Assembly: GCA_040905685.1 (NCBI GenBank)
Contig: JBBDRB010000080.1
Coordinates: 35,568 to 99,567, forward strand
From: JBBDMU01 sp040905685
Lineage (GTDB): Bacteria; Bacteroidota; Rhodothermia; Balneolales; Natronogracilivirgulaceae
Length of the DNA: 64,000 nt
Reading direction: 5' to 3'
The notes below the pieces were generated by a model. The model made no database searches, was not told the DNA's origin, and worked only from the letters and a program-made list of their open reading frames with translations. Position 1 is the first letter of the stretch, and every line of letters starts with the position of its first letter. The position numbers and the translations under genes are program-made. Below, piece by piece: positions 8,673 to 16,862 of this stretch.

Positions 8673-8942
8673 ATGAACACCAAAAGCAAACCCCTCGTCG
8701 ATAATAATAAAATGGTCGATGTAAACGAGGGTTTATCCGGAGTAAGCGGAGATGGTTTTCTTGAATTGGATTCAACCGATAATAACCCTTCCCCCACCGA
8801 ACAGAGTAAAGTGATCCAGACACGTTACGGAAACATTTGCTTTGAACCGGCTCAAAGCGAGGAAGATAAAGTTATGATCCTGCACGAAGCCATTGCAATT
8901 CTGGAACGTCAGCTATACGGCAAAACTTCATTTTCGAAATAA
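8673..8942 (+). CDS. Small hypothetical protein (89 aa)
   Basis: Unrecognised soluble protein, acidic, with no signal peptide or membrane segment. The first 45 residues are polar and rich in Asn, Asp, Ser and Gly and probably disordered. The last 40 (from about TRYGNICFEPAQ) predict a helix, EDKVMILHEAIAILERQLYG. Support for a real gene is a purine-rich AAAGGAAT 6-8 bases before the ATG and a good promoter match upstream at 8562-8593. A near-perfect inverted repeat (about 8688-8734) covers codons 6-20 and could fold in the mRNA. It stands alone between ferritin and the BNR-4 genes. The function is unknown. Confidence 0.6.
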   Translation: MNTKSKPLVDNNKMVDVNEGLSGVSGDGFLELDSTDNNPSPTEQSKVIQTRYGNICFEPAQSEEDKVMILHEAIAILERQLYGKTSFSK

Positions 8943-9026
8943 AGTAAGCGGTATTCTTACTTTTCAGTGTCAGGATATTTTCGTACACTCTAAGTTATTT
9001 ACACTCATAACTTATATGTTGAACGA

Positions 9027-10544
9027 ATGCATTATGTCCCTGCTGCTACGATTAAACGCCCCTTTTCAAATTTACTGGCGGCGCTGTTAATCACCCTGGC
9101 CGGGCTTACCGGCACACCTGCCTTATACGGGCAAACAGCCGGAACAGCCAACAATGAAAAAGTCGATGGCTACCGGGGGATCTGGTGGAGCATAGCCCCG
9201 ATGCCTTCCCGGCCCGATGCTCCCAACTACGGATCAACCGATTTTAAATATTCCGGCCCCCTGTCTTTTGCCTGGCCCCATACCGTGGCCCCCATGGCGG
9301 TGCACGCCCCGGAGGTCAACAAAACATTTTTCGTCTATGGCGGCGACACCGGTCCGGGCAACAGTTACCTGCTGACGATGGCCTCCTACTATGACCATGA
9401 AAAGCACCGGGTCCCGAAGCCTACGATTGTCCGCGATCAGCTGGGAGTGGATGACCCCCACGACAACCCCAGCCTGACCATTGATGATGAGGGTTTTCTG
9501 TGGGTGTTCATTGCCGGGCGCGGGCGAAATCGCCCCGGACAGATATTCCGCAGCCGCGAGCCGTATTCGGTGGAGGCTTTTGACCAGATCATCGAACGGG
9601 AGCAAACCTATTCGCAAATATGGCAGGTGCCGGACCGGGGCTTTTTTCACCTGCTGACCCTGTACACCAGCGGACGCGAACTGTACTGGGAGACCAACAG
9701 CGACGGGCAAAGCTGGAGTCCGGAGCCGGCCAAAGAGCTGGACAAGCTGGCCGGGTTCGGGGGACATTACCAGGTTAGCCGTGTTAATGGCAATACCATA
9801 GGCACGGCCTTCAATTATCATCCTGACGGAAATGTCGACCGGCGCACCAACCTTTATTATCTGCAGACGTCCGATTACGGGGAAACCTGGACCACCGTTG
9901 ACGGCCAGCCCGTGCAAACCCCGCTTGATGACCGTGACAATCCCGCTCTGGTGGTCGATTATGAGGCCCGCGGAAGGGTGGCTTTCCCCAATAAGCTGCT
10001 GTTTGACGAAGACGGCCATCCGGTGATCCTCCATATCACCGCATTTGGGGTCGCCCCGGTCCTGGAAAACGGTCCCCGCGTCTGGAAGACCACGCGGTGG
10101 ACGGGGGAGGAATGGGTGACCCGTCCCATTACGGTCTCCGATCACATTTACGATATGGGTTCGTTTTACATTCACGATGACCGCTGGTCGCTCATCGCCC
10201 CGGCCCTGCCTGGCCCGCAGCCGGGCTTCACGGGAGGCGAGGTGGGTGTCTGGGAAACCACAGACCCTGACCGGGAATGGTGGCAGCTGAAACAGCGCGT
10301 GACCCGCGACAGCCCGTATAATCACGGCTATATGCGCCGTCCCCATAATCCCGTTGATCCCTTTTTTGCCATATGGGCCGACAGCGATTCGGAAGAAAGA
10401 TCCATATCCCGCCTGTATTTCACCAACTCGACCGGCGACAGCCTGTTTAAATTGCCCTATACGTTCGAAGGCGATTATGCCGAGCCGCTTTTGCTCGACC
10501 CCCCCAATCCGCCCTCCGGGGAGGATACCTCGTATTACAAATAA
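9027..10544 (+). CDS. Secreted BNR-4 repeat protein (beta-propeller, polysaccharide lyase-like)
   Basis: Exported protein of 505 residues with a Sec signal peptide (hydrophobic core near residues 17-29, cut near ALYGQ). The rest matches the BNR-4 pattern: Asp-box-like turns (TSDYGETWTT), the family block ASYYDHEKHRVPKPTIV and DDPHDNPS, and repeated beta-strands that suggest a seven-bladed propeller. BNR-4 proteins include ulvan-type polysaccharide lyases (PL24/PL25) as well as uncharacterised members, so uronate-polysaccharide cleavage is a reasonable but unproved idea. A close paralogue follows 32 bases downstream. Conserved His and Tyr residues, for example in GHYQVS, are candidates for the active site. 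There is no lipobox, so the protein is likely periplasmic or secreted. Confidence 0.82.
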   Translation: MHYVPAATIKRPFSNLLAALLITLAGLTGTPALYGQTAGTANNEKVDGYRGIWWSIAPMPSRPDAPNYGSTDFKYSGPLSFAWPHTVAPMAVHAPEVNKTFFVYGGDTGPGNSYLLTMASYYDHEKHRVPKPTIVRDQLGVDDPHDNPSLTIDDEGFLWVFIAGRGRNRPGQIFRSREPYSVEAFDQIIEREQTYSQIWQVPDRGFFHLLTLYTSGRELYWETNSDGQSWSPEPAKELDKLAGFGGHYQVSRVNGNTIGTAFNYHPDGNVDRRTNLYYLQTSDYGETWTTVDGQPVQTPLDDRDNPALVVDYEARGRVAFPNKLLFDEDGHPVILHITAFGVAPVLENGPRVWKTTRWTGEEWVTRPITVSDHIYDMGSFYIHDDRWSLIAPALPGPQPGFTGGEVGVWETTDPDREWWQLKQRVTRDSPYNHGYMRRPHNPVDPFFAIWADSDSEERSISRLYFTNSTGDSLFKLPYTFEGDYAEPLLLDPPNPPSGEDTSYYK

Positions 10545-10576
10545 CCCCGTCCTTTCAATAACAGCGTTCCGTCCAT

Positions 10577-12001
10577 ATGAAATACATCCCTTTTTTGCTG
10601 GTAATGGCCGTTCCGGTTTTACTGTCCTCCTGCCGGTATAATCCGGAGCTTGAAAACCAGCCGGCCAGTCCCCGATCCGCAGAGAGCGAAAAAGCCGACG
10701 GGTATCAGGGGATTTGGTTTACCCTGGGCCAGTTTACCGGGTACGGAGATAAATACTCGGGGGGACTCGGCACCTATACGGCCAACCATATTCCTCTGGC
10801 CATCTATTCCGAAGAGGCGGGAAAGACATTTTTTGTCTATGGCGGAACGACCGGCCGGGACGATCGCCATCTGCTGATCATGGCCTCTTATTACGATCAC
10901 GCCCGTCACCGCGTTCCCCGCCCGACCATCGTCTATGACAAGCAGGGGGTGGATGACCCGCATGATAACCCCAGCATCGCCATGGATGGCGAGGGATATA
11001 TCTGGGTGTTCATCAGCGGACGAGGACAAAACCGGCCGGGGTCGAAGTATCGCAGCGCGGAGCCTTACAGCGTGGAGGATTTTGAGCTGGTTACCGAACA
11101 GGAGATGACCTATCCCCAGCCATGGTGGATAGAAGGGGAAGGCTTTATCCATATGTTCACCAAGTATACCGACGGACGGGAACTGTATTTTGAGACCAGC
11201 CCGGATGGCTATGATTGGTCCGTGGACCGGAAACTGGCCGGCATCCGGGGCCATTACCAGGTAAGCGGGGTCCACAACGGTAAGATCGGCAGTTTTTTCA
11301 ATCGTCATCCGGAAGGGAGCGTGGACCGCAGGACCGATTTGTACTACCTGCAGACCACGGATTTCGGCCGGACCTGGACCACGGCGGACGGGCAGGTGCT
11401 GGATGTGCCCCTGGTAACGGAGGATAATCCGGCCCGGGTCTTCAATTACTCGGCCCGGGACCGCCTGCAATACACCGTGGACCTGAACTGGGACCGTCAT
11501 GGAAACCCCATCCTGCTGTATGTCACCAGCAACGGGCATACACCCGGTCCGGATAATGAGCCCAGGTTCTGGGAGATTGCCCACTGGACGGGCAGGGAAT
11601 GGAGAAACCAGGTGGTGGCCCGCTCCGACCATAACTATGATCTGGGCAGCCTCTATGTTTTCGATGACCGGTGGGTCATCATCGGGCCTCTCGGGGTGGG
11701 CCCCCAGCCCTGGGGCACCGGCGGGGAGATGGAAAAGTGGGTGAGCCGCGATGAGGGCCGGACCTGGAAGAAGGAGCGGCAGATCACGGTGAACAGCGCC
11801 CGCAATCACAAGTTCGCCCGGCGTCCGGTTCATGCCCGCGATCCGTTCTTTGTGTTCTGGGCCGACGGGAACCCGGATGAACTCAGCCAGTCCAGGCTTT
11901 ATTTCGGGGAATTGTCGGGGGAACGGTACTGGGAACTGCCCTATGAGATGGAGGGCGAGTATGCCGAACCCCGTGAAATTAACATAGTATCCTCCCCATA
12001 G
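10577..12001 (+). CDS. BNR-4 repeat lipoprotein, paralogue of the preceding gene
   Basis: Lipoprotein of 474 residues with lipobox VLLSSC (Cys near residue 18), then a Pro/Ser/Glu linker and a BNR-4 propeller domain. It shares long blocks with the gene at 9027: KTFFVYGG, MASYYDHARHRVPRPTIV, GVDDPHDNPS, EPYSVEDFE and GHYQVSGV. The pair probably arose by tandem duplication, with one copy soluble and the other membrane-tethered. The function is expected to be polysaccharide binding or cleavage as for its neighbour. Its stop lies in a short CCCC-ATA-GGGG hairpin, but no T run follows, so I do not call a terminator. Confidence 0.82.
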   Translation: MKYIPFLLVMAVPVLLSSCRYNPELENQPASPRSAESEKADGYQGIWFTLGQFTGYGDKYSGGLGTYTANHIPLAIYSEEAGKTFFVYGGTTGRDDRHLLIMASYYDHARHRVPRPTIVYDKQGVDDPHDNPSIAMDGEGYIWVFISGRGQNRPGSKYRSAEPYSVEDFELVTEQEMTYPQPWWIEGEGFIHMFTKYTDGRELYFETSPDGYDWSVDRKLAGIRGHYQVSGVHNGKIGSFFNRHPEGSVDRRTDLYYLQTTDFGRTWTTADGQVLDVPLVTEDNPARVFNYSARDRLQYTVDLNWDRHGNPILLYVTSNGHTPGPDNEPRFWEIAHWTGREWRNQVVARSDHNYDLGSLYVFDDRWVIIGPLGVGPQPWGTGGEMEKWVSRDEGRTWKKERQITVNSARNHKFARRPVHARDPFFVFWADGNPDELSQSRLYFGELSGERYWELPYEMEGEYAEPREINIVSSP

Positions 12002-12061
12002 GGGAACGGATGTCTTCTTTAGCGCAAAAGCGCTTCCGAATAAAATGACCATGATTTTCCT

Positions 12062-13963
12062 ATGACGAACAAGACCCTGCATATCCGCAACAACCTGAAA
12101 ACGGCCTACAGCGACGTCTTCACGCCAGCAGCCCTTGGCGCCCTGGAGGCCTTATCCCCCTTTAACCCGGAAGTGAAGGCCGCGATGGCCACCCGCACGC
12201 AACGGCGGACCGGCCGGCAGCAGGGCCGGGAACGGATCGCCTTCCCCGATGCCCAAAGCACCATCCCGCGAACCGGCCTGACCGTTCAGGACGCCCGTGA
12301 CGGACGTTTCGAAGGGCCGGTTATCCCCGAAGACCTGCAGCGGCAGTGGATCCAGGGTACGGGTCCGGCGGCCAGGCCCAACGCACCGGTGGAAAGCAGC
12401 ATCCGTAACGTGGCCTATGCCTTGCTCTCGGGGGCCGACGGGTGGATGTTCGACGGAGAGGATGCCCTGGGGCAAACGGCGACCATGTCGCTGGACAATC
12501 AACGCAACCTGAAGCTGGCCATTGGCAGGGACTCCCTATTTTTGAAAGCGGCCGAACAGGTGGCCGGGGATATGAACCGCTGGTCGGCGGATTTTTTTGG
12601 CCGGGAAATCGTCACCGACTGGAAGCGGCAGCTTGAATTTACCACGAAGATCTTCCGCGCCCGCGGGCTCCACCTCGATGACCGCCATATCCGCGATGGC
12701 GGGGGGCGGGCCATGTCGGCCTCCATTGTGGATATGGCCCTGTATGTGACCGGCAATCATAAAGCCTTGCAACAGGAGGGTTCTTCCATCGTGTTGTATC
12801 TGCCCAAGATACAGACGGCCGGGGAGGCCGCCCTGTGGAACGACATGCTGACCGGCCTGGAGCAGCACCTGGACCTGGAAGCGGGGACTATAAAAGTATA
12901 TGTACTGGTCGAGCAGCTGGAGGCCACCTATCAGCTGATGGAGATCCGGGCCGCCCTGGGGAAACATTTTGTGGGTTACAATACCGGCCGGTGGGATTAT
13001 ATCAACAGTGTGGCCGATGCCCTGCGGTGGGACCGCGATTTCATCCACCCGAACATCGAGGCCATTACCATGACCTACGGCTATATGGGCCATTATGAAG
13101 ACCGGGTGCGGCGGGCCGTGAACACCCCGGACAGGAATGGCCGTTATGCCTTGTGGCAGGGCGGGATGGAGCCGAATATCCCGGTGGGTTCGCCCGAAGG
13201 GGTGGCCGCCGGCATGAAAAAGGCCGTGGCGGGCGCCGAACGGGAGCAGGGCGAAGGGGCCGCCGGCAAATGGGTGGCCCACTGGAAGATGGTCCATATT
13301 GTCCGGCCGGTGTGGGAAAAGGCCGGCCGGGCCAATCAGCTGGGCCGGAAATTTCCGCCGCTTACCTACACGCCCGCCGATGCCGCCGCCCTGACGGCCC
13401 TGGAACCGGCTCCCACCACCATCCGGGGGGCGCGCAACCTGCTGAGCGTGGCCTTGCAATATGGCAACGCCTTCGGCCAGGGCATGCAGGCCGCCGCCCT
13501 GAAGCCGGCCGATTTTTTCGGCAACGATGACATCCTGTATCTGATGGAGGATATGGCCACCGGTGAGATCCGGCTGAGCATACTCTGGGAATGGGTCCAT
13601 AAAGGGGCCGTGCTCAGCGAAGACGATCCGGAGACGGGCGTGAAGAAGGGGGATGTCTTTGGCCGGGACCTGCTCGAAAGGCTGCTGGATGAGGAATACC
13701 AAAAACTGCTGAAGGCCTCCGGCCGGGATGTTTTCGACGCCTCCAAAACGACGACCCTGCCCATATCCCGGGAGATCGCCCTTACCTACACCCTCAGTGA
13801 AATGAAAGCCCCCTGGTTCATCGATCTGCTTAACATCAACCTGAATAACGGAGACCTGGATCTGGCCAGGCAGCGGATCGGCCGCTATATGGAGGCCCTG
13901 AAGAATGACGGTACCCGCATCACCGAAAATCCCGATTTCCGGTTACCCGCAACCAACCTGTAA
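12062..13963 (+). CDS. Malate synthase (malate synthase A-like, divergent)
   Basis: Condenses glyoxylate and acetyl-CoA to malate. The 633-residue protein is longer than typical malate synthase A (about 530) but carries its core landmarks: WMFDGEDALG, a metal/substrate-binding strand KVYVLVEQLEA, the glyoxylate-binding NTGRWDYINS and a C-terminal block with the likely catalytic Asp, LMEDMATGEIR, followed by ILWEWVHKGA. The product of the next gene, six bases downstream, would supply glyoxylate from glycolate, which fits a glycolate-utilisation operon. No isocitrate lyase gene is in the window, so a glyoxylate-shunt role is possible but less supported. It could belong to a divergent malate-synthase-like subfamily; the reaction is inferred from the motifs. 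Confidence 0.85.
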   Translation: MTNKTLHIRNNLKTAYSDVFTPAALGALEALSPFNPEVKAAMATRTQRRTGRQQGRERIAFPDAQSTIPRTGLTVQDARDGRFEGPVIPEDLQRQWIQGTGPAARPNAPVESSIRNVAYALLSGADGWMFDGEDALGQTATMSLDNQRNLKLAIGRDSLFLKAAEQVAGDMNRWSADFFGREIVTDWKRQLEFTTKIFRARGLHLDDRHIRDGGGRAMSASIVDMALYVTGNHKALQQEGSSIVLYLPKIQTAGEAALWNDMLTGLEQHLDLEAGTIKVYVLVEQLEATYQLMEIRAALGKHFVGYNTGRWDYINSVADALRWDRDFIHPNIEAITMTYGYMGHYEDRVRRAVNTPDRNGRYALWQGGMEPNIPVGSPEGVAAGMKKAVAGAEREQGEGAAGKWVAHWKMVHIVRPVWEKAGRANQLGRKFPPLTYTPADAAALTALEPAPTTIRGARNLLSVALQYGNAFGQGMQAAALKPADFFGNDDILYLMEDMATGEIRLSILWEWVHKGAVLSEDDPETGVKKGDVFGRDLLERLLDEEYQKLLKASGRDVFDASKTTTLPISREIALTYTLSEMKAPWFIDLLNINLNNGDLDLARQRIGRYMEALKNDGTRITENPDFRLPATNL

Positions 13964-13969
13964 ACGCTC

Positions 13970-16858
13970 ATGAAAGAGGCTATAGCCGAATTAAAGGCGG
14001 GCATCAAAGGAGACGTTCTCCACGATGAATATTCCCTGGGCATGTATGCCACCGATGCCAGCATATACCAGATCAAGCCCCTGGCGGTGGTCATCCCGAA
14101 AGACGAAGCCGATGTGCAGAAGGCGGTCGCCATAGCCGGTCGGCATGAAATGAAGATCCTGCCCCGCGGCGGAGGCACCAGTCTGGCCGGACAGACCGTC
14201 GGCCGGGCCCTGGTCATTGATTTTTCCCGGTATATGAACAGGATACTGGAAGTGAACGGCCCGCAGCGGTGGGCCAGAGTGCAGCCGGGCCTGGTGCGCG
14301 ATGAGCTGAATGCGGAGCTGGCCGGCCACCGGCTGCATTTTGCCCCCGATCCGGCCACCTCCAGCCGGGCCAATGTAGGCGGGATGGTGGGCAACAATTC
14401 ATCCGGCACCAAAAGCATTATCTACGGCAAGACCGTGGACCATGTCCTGGAGGCCAGGGTATTGCTGTCAGACGGAACGGTGGTCTGGCTCAGGGAGCTG
14501 AGCCCGGAGGCCATAGACCGCAAAGCCGGGCAGACCGACCGGGAAGGGGAGCTCTACCGGACATTCAGGCAGATTATCCGCGACAACAGGGAGGAGGTTA
14601 TCCGGCGCTTCCCGAAAGTGATGAGGAGGGTGGGAGGATACAACCTCGACGAGTTTGTTCATGCCGGCCCCTGGAATCTGGCCCGGCTGATTACCGGCAG
14701 CGAGGGCACCCTGGGGATGGTCCTGGAGCTGAAACTTAATCTGGAACCCCTGCCGGCCCATAAATCCGTGGCCGTGGTGCATTTTTCGCAGTTGCAGGAG
14801 GCCCTGAACGCCGTCGGACCCATCCTCGCCTTTGGTCCCTCGGCCGTGGAGATACTGGACCGGACGGTGCTGAACATGAGCCGGGAAAACCTGACAACCC
14901 GCCACCATTGTCATTTTATCGAGGGCGACCCGGAGGCCATCCTGATCGTGGAGTTCTACGGGGACAGTCTCCAGGCGGTGATGGACCGGCCCGCAGAAAT
15001 GACAGGCAGGCTCAGGGAACGGGGCCTGGGTTACGCCTTTCCCGTCTTTGCCGAAGGCGGGGCCTACGACGATGTATGGCTGGTGCGGCAAAAGGGACTG
15101 GGACTGATGCTGGGGATCAAGGGGGATAAAAAGCCCCTGGCGTTTATAGAAGATGCCGGCATACCGGTGGATGTGTTGCCCGAATACATCGGGCAGGTGC
15201 TGGCCGTGTGCAAAAAGCACCATACGGAAGTGGCCATGTATGCCCATGCCAGCGTTGGGGTTATTCATGTCAGGCCCATTCTGGATCTGCGGCAGGCGGC
15301 CGATATCGTGAACCTGAAAAACATTGCCGACGAGACTTTTGAGCTGGTCATGAAATACGGGGGCTCCTGGAGCGGGGAGCATGGAGACGGGCTGGTCAGA
15401 AGCGCCTTTAACGAGCGCTTTTTCGGCAAGCAGCTCTATAAAGCCTTCCGCGACGTCAAACAGTTGTTCGACCCGGCGAACCTGATGAATCCCGGAAAGA
15501 TCGTCGAGGCCCAAACCATAGAGCACAACCTGCGTTACGGGGCGGGGTACGCCGACCGGGACGTGAAAACGGAGTTCAACTACCGGGCTGAGCACAGTTT
15601 CCGGGAATCGGTGCATATGTGCTCGGGGGTGGGTGAATGCCGCAAGGTGCTGGGCGGGACCATGTGCCCGAGTTTCAAAGCCACCCGCGATGAAGAGCAT
15701 TCCACCCGGGGCAGGGCCAATGCCCTGCGCCTGGCCATGTCGGGGCAGCTGGGCAGCGAAGGGCTGGGCAGCGAGCGCCTGCACCAGGTCATGGACCTGT
15801 GCCTGTCGTGCAAGGCCTGCAAATCCGAATGCCCCAGCAATGTGGATATGGCCAAAATGAAAAGCGATGTCCTGCAGGTGTATTACGATGAGCACGGCAT
15901 TACCCTCCGCGACCGGATGATCAGGGATTCCTCCAGGGCGGCCTCCAGCCTGTCGGGAGCCCTGGCCGCCCCGGTCAATTTTATTCAGAAGTCGGCCCCA
16001 TTCCGGTGGGTCCTGGAGAAGCTGGCCGGGTTCGACAAACGACGGGTGCTGCCGGAATATGCCAGGGAACCGTTTTACAAATGGATGGAAAAAAAGGGTA
16101 ACAACACCTACACCAGCCCCCAAAAAGTGGTGCTGTTTGCCGATACCTACCTGAATTTTCATGAGCCGCAGATCGGCGTATCGGCCCTGGAGCTGCTCAA
16201 TTCCTATGGCTATGAAGTGATCCTGGCCAATGTGGGCTGCTGCCAGCGGCCCAAAATATCCCACGGCTTTCTGCGGGAGGCCAAGCAACAGGGTGGCCGG
16301 ACCCTGCAGGGGCTGCAGCCCTATCTGGATCAGGGTTTGCCGGTCCTGGTGTGCGAGCCCAGCTGCGCCTCGGCGCTCAACGACGACCTTCCCGACCTGA
16401 TTGACGACGAGGGCCTGGCCGCCCGGTTGAAAGAGCAGGTGATGATGATCGATGTGTTCCTGGCCCGGGAAATGGAATCGGGCAATCTGGATCAAACGCG
16501 GGTAGGGGACGGGGGCGGCGATATGCTCATCCACGGCCACTGCCACCAGAAGGCCCTGTACGGGACCGCGTCCATGAAGTCGGTGTGCGGAGCACAGGCC
16601 GGGGCGGTCGGGGAGATCCCCTCGGGCTGCTGCGGCATGGCCGGGTCCTTCGGTTACGAACAGGAGCATTATGAGCTGTCCCGCAAAATCGGCGAGAGCA
16701 TCCTTTTCCCCGCGGTACGGTCTATGAACGAAGGCACAGCCCTGATAGCCAATGGCTTTAGCTGCCGCCACCAGATCGAGCATTTTACGGGGGTAAAACC
16801 CAAACACTGGGTAGAGGTCATGAATGCCCGGCAAAAACAGACACCAAACCCAAGGTAA
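13970..16858 (+). CDS. FAD-linked oxidase fused to Fe-S/CCG domains (GlcD-GlcF / D-lactate dehydrogenase type)
   Basis: Large 962-residue respiratory dehydrogenase for a 2-hydroxy acid such as glycolate or D-lactate. The N-terminal half is a PCMH-type FAD-binding domain (PRGGGTSLAGQTVG, GNNSSGTKSIIYG) plus the FAD-oxidase C domain ending SGEHGDGLVRSAF. The second half has two [4Fe-4S] motifs (CSGVGECRK...TMCPSF and CLSCKACKSECP) and two CCG domains (VGCCQRPKIS; HGHCHQKALYG with PSGCCGMAGSFGYE). It is thus a natural fusion of what GlcD and GlcF do as separate subunits in Escherichia coli. The gene sits between malate synthase and the LctP/GlcA permease, which favours glycolate or lactate over other hydroxy acids. 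It lacks a signal peptide, so it is probably a peripheral inner-membrane protein donating electrons to quinone. Confidence 0.93.
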   Translation: MKEAIAELKAGIKGDVLHDEYSLGMYATDASIYQIKPLAVVIPKDEADVQKAVAIAGRHEMKILPRGGGTSLAGQTVGRALVIDFSRYMNRILEVNGPQRWARVQPGLVRDELNAELAGHRLHFAPDPATSSRANVGGMVGNNSSGTKSIIYGKTVDHVLEARVLLSDGTVVWLRELSPEAIDRKAGQTDREGELYRTFRQIIRDNREEVIRRFPKVMRRVGGYNLDEFVHAGPWNLARLITGSEGTLGMVLELKLNLEPLPAHKSVAVVHFSQLQEALNAVGPILAFGPSAVEILDRTVLNMSRENLTTRHHCHFIEGDPEAILIVEFYGDSLQAVMDRPAEMTGRLRERGLGYAFPVFAEGGAYDDVWLVRQKGLGLMLGIKGDKKPLAFIEDAGIPVDVLPEYIGQVLAVCKKHHTEVAMYAHASVGVIHVRPILDLRQAADIVNLKNIADETFELVMKYGGSWSGEHGDGLVRSAFNERFFGKQLYKAFRDVKQLFDPANLMNPGKIVEAQTIEHNLRYGAGYADRDVKTEFNYRAEHSFRESVHMCSGVGECRKVLGGTMCPSFKATRDEEHSTRGRANALRLAMSGQLGSEGLGSERLHQVMDLCLSCKACKSECPSNVDMAKMKSDVLQVYYDEHGITLRDRMIRDSSRAASSLSGALAAPVNFIQKSAPFRWVLEKLAGFDKRRVLPEYAREPFYKWMEKKGNNTYTSPQKVVLFADTYLNFHEPQIGVSALELLNSYGYEVILANVGCCQRPKISHGFLREAKQQGGRTLQGLQPYLDQGLPVLVCEPSCASALNDDLPDLIDDEGLAARLKEQVMMIDVFLAREMESGNLDQTRVGDGGGDMLIHGHCHQKALYGTASMKSVCGAQAGAVGEIPSGCCGMAGSFGYEQEHYELSRKIGESILFPAVRSMNEGTALIANGFSCRHQIEHFTGVKPKHWVEVMNARQKQTPNPR

Positions 16859-16862
16859 TTTT

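Noticed and set aside
12001..12061. Short hairpins (CCCC-ATA-GGGG; AGCGC-AAAA-GCGCT) after the second BNR-4 gene as a terminator
   Set aside because: Stems are only 4-5 bp and no T run follows either, so termination is not supported.
10619..12082. Open frame of 487 codons on the minus strand opposite the BNR-4 lipoprotein
   Set aside because: Shadow of the lipoprotein; no start context, domain or signal peptide.
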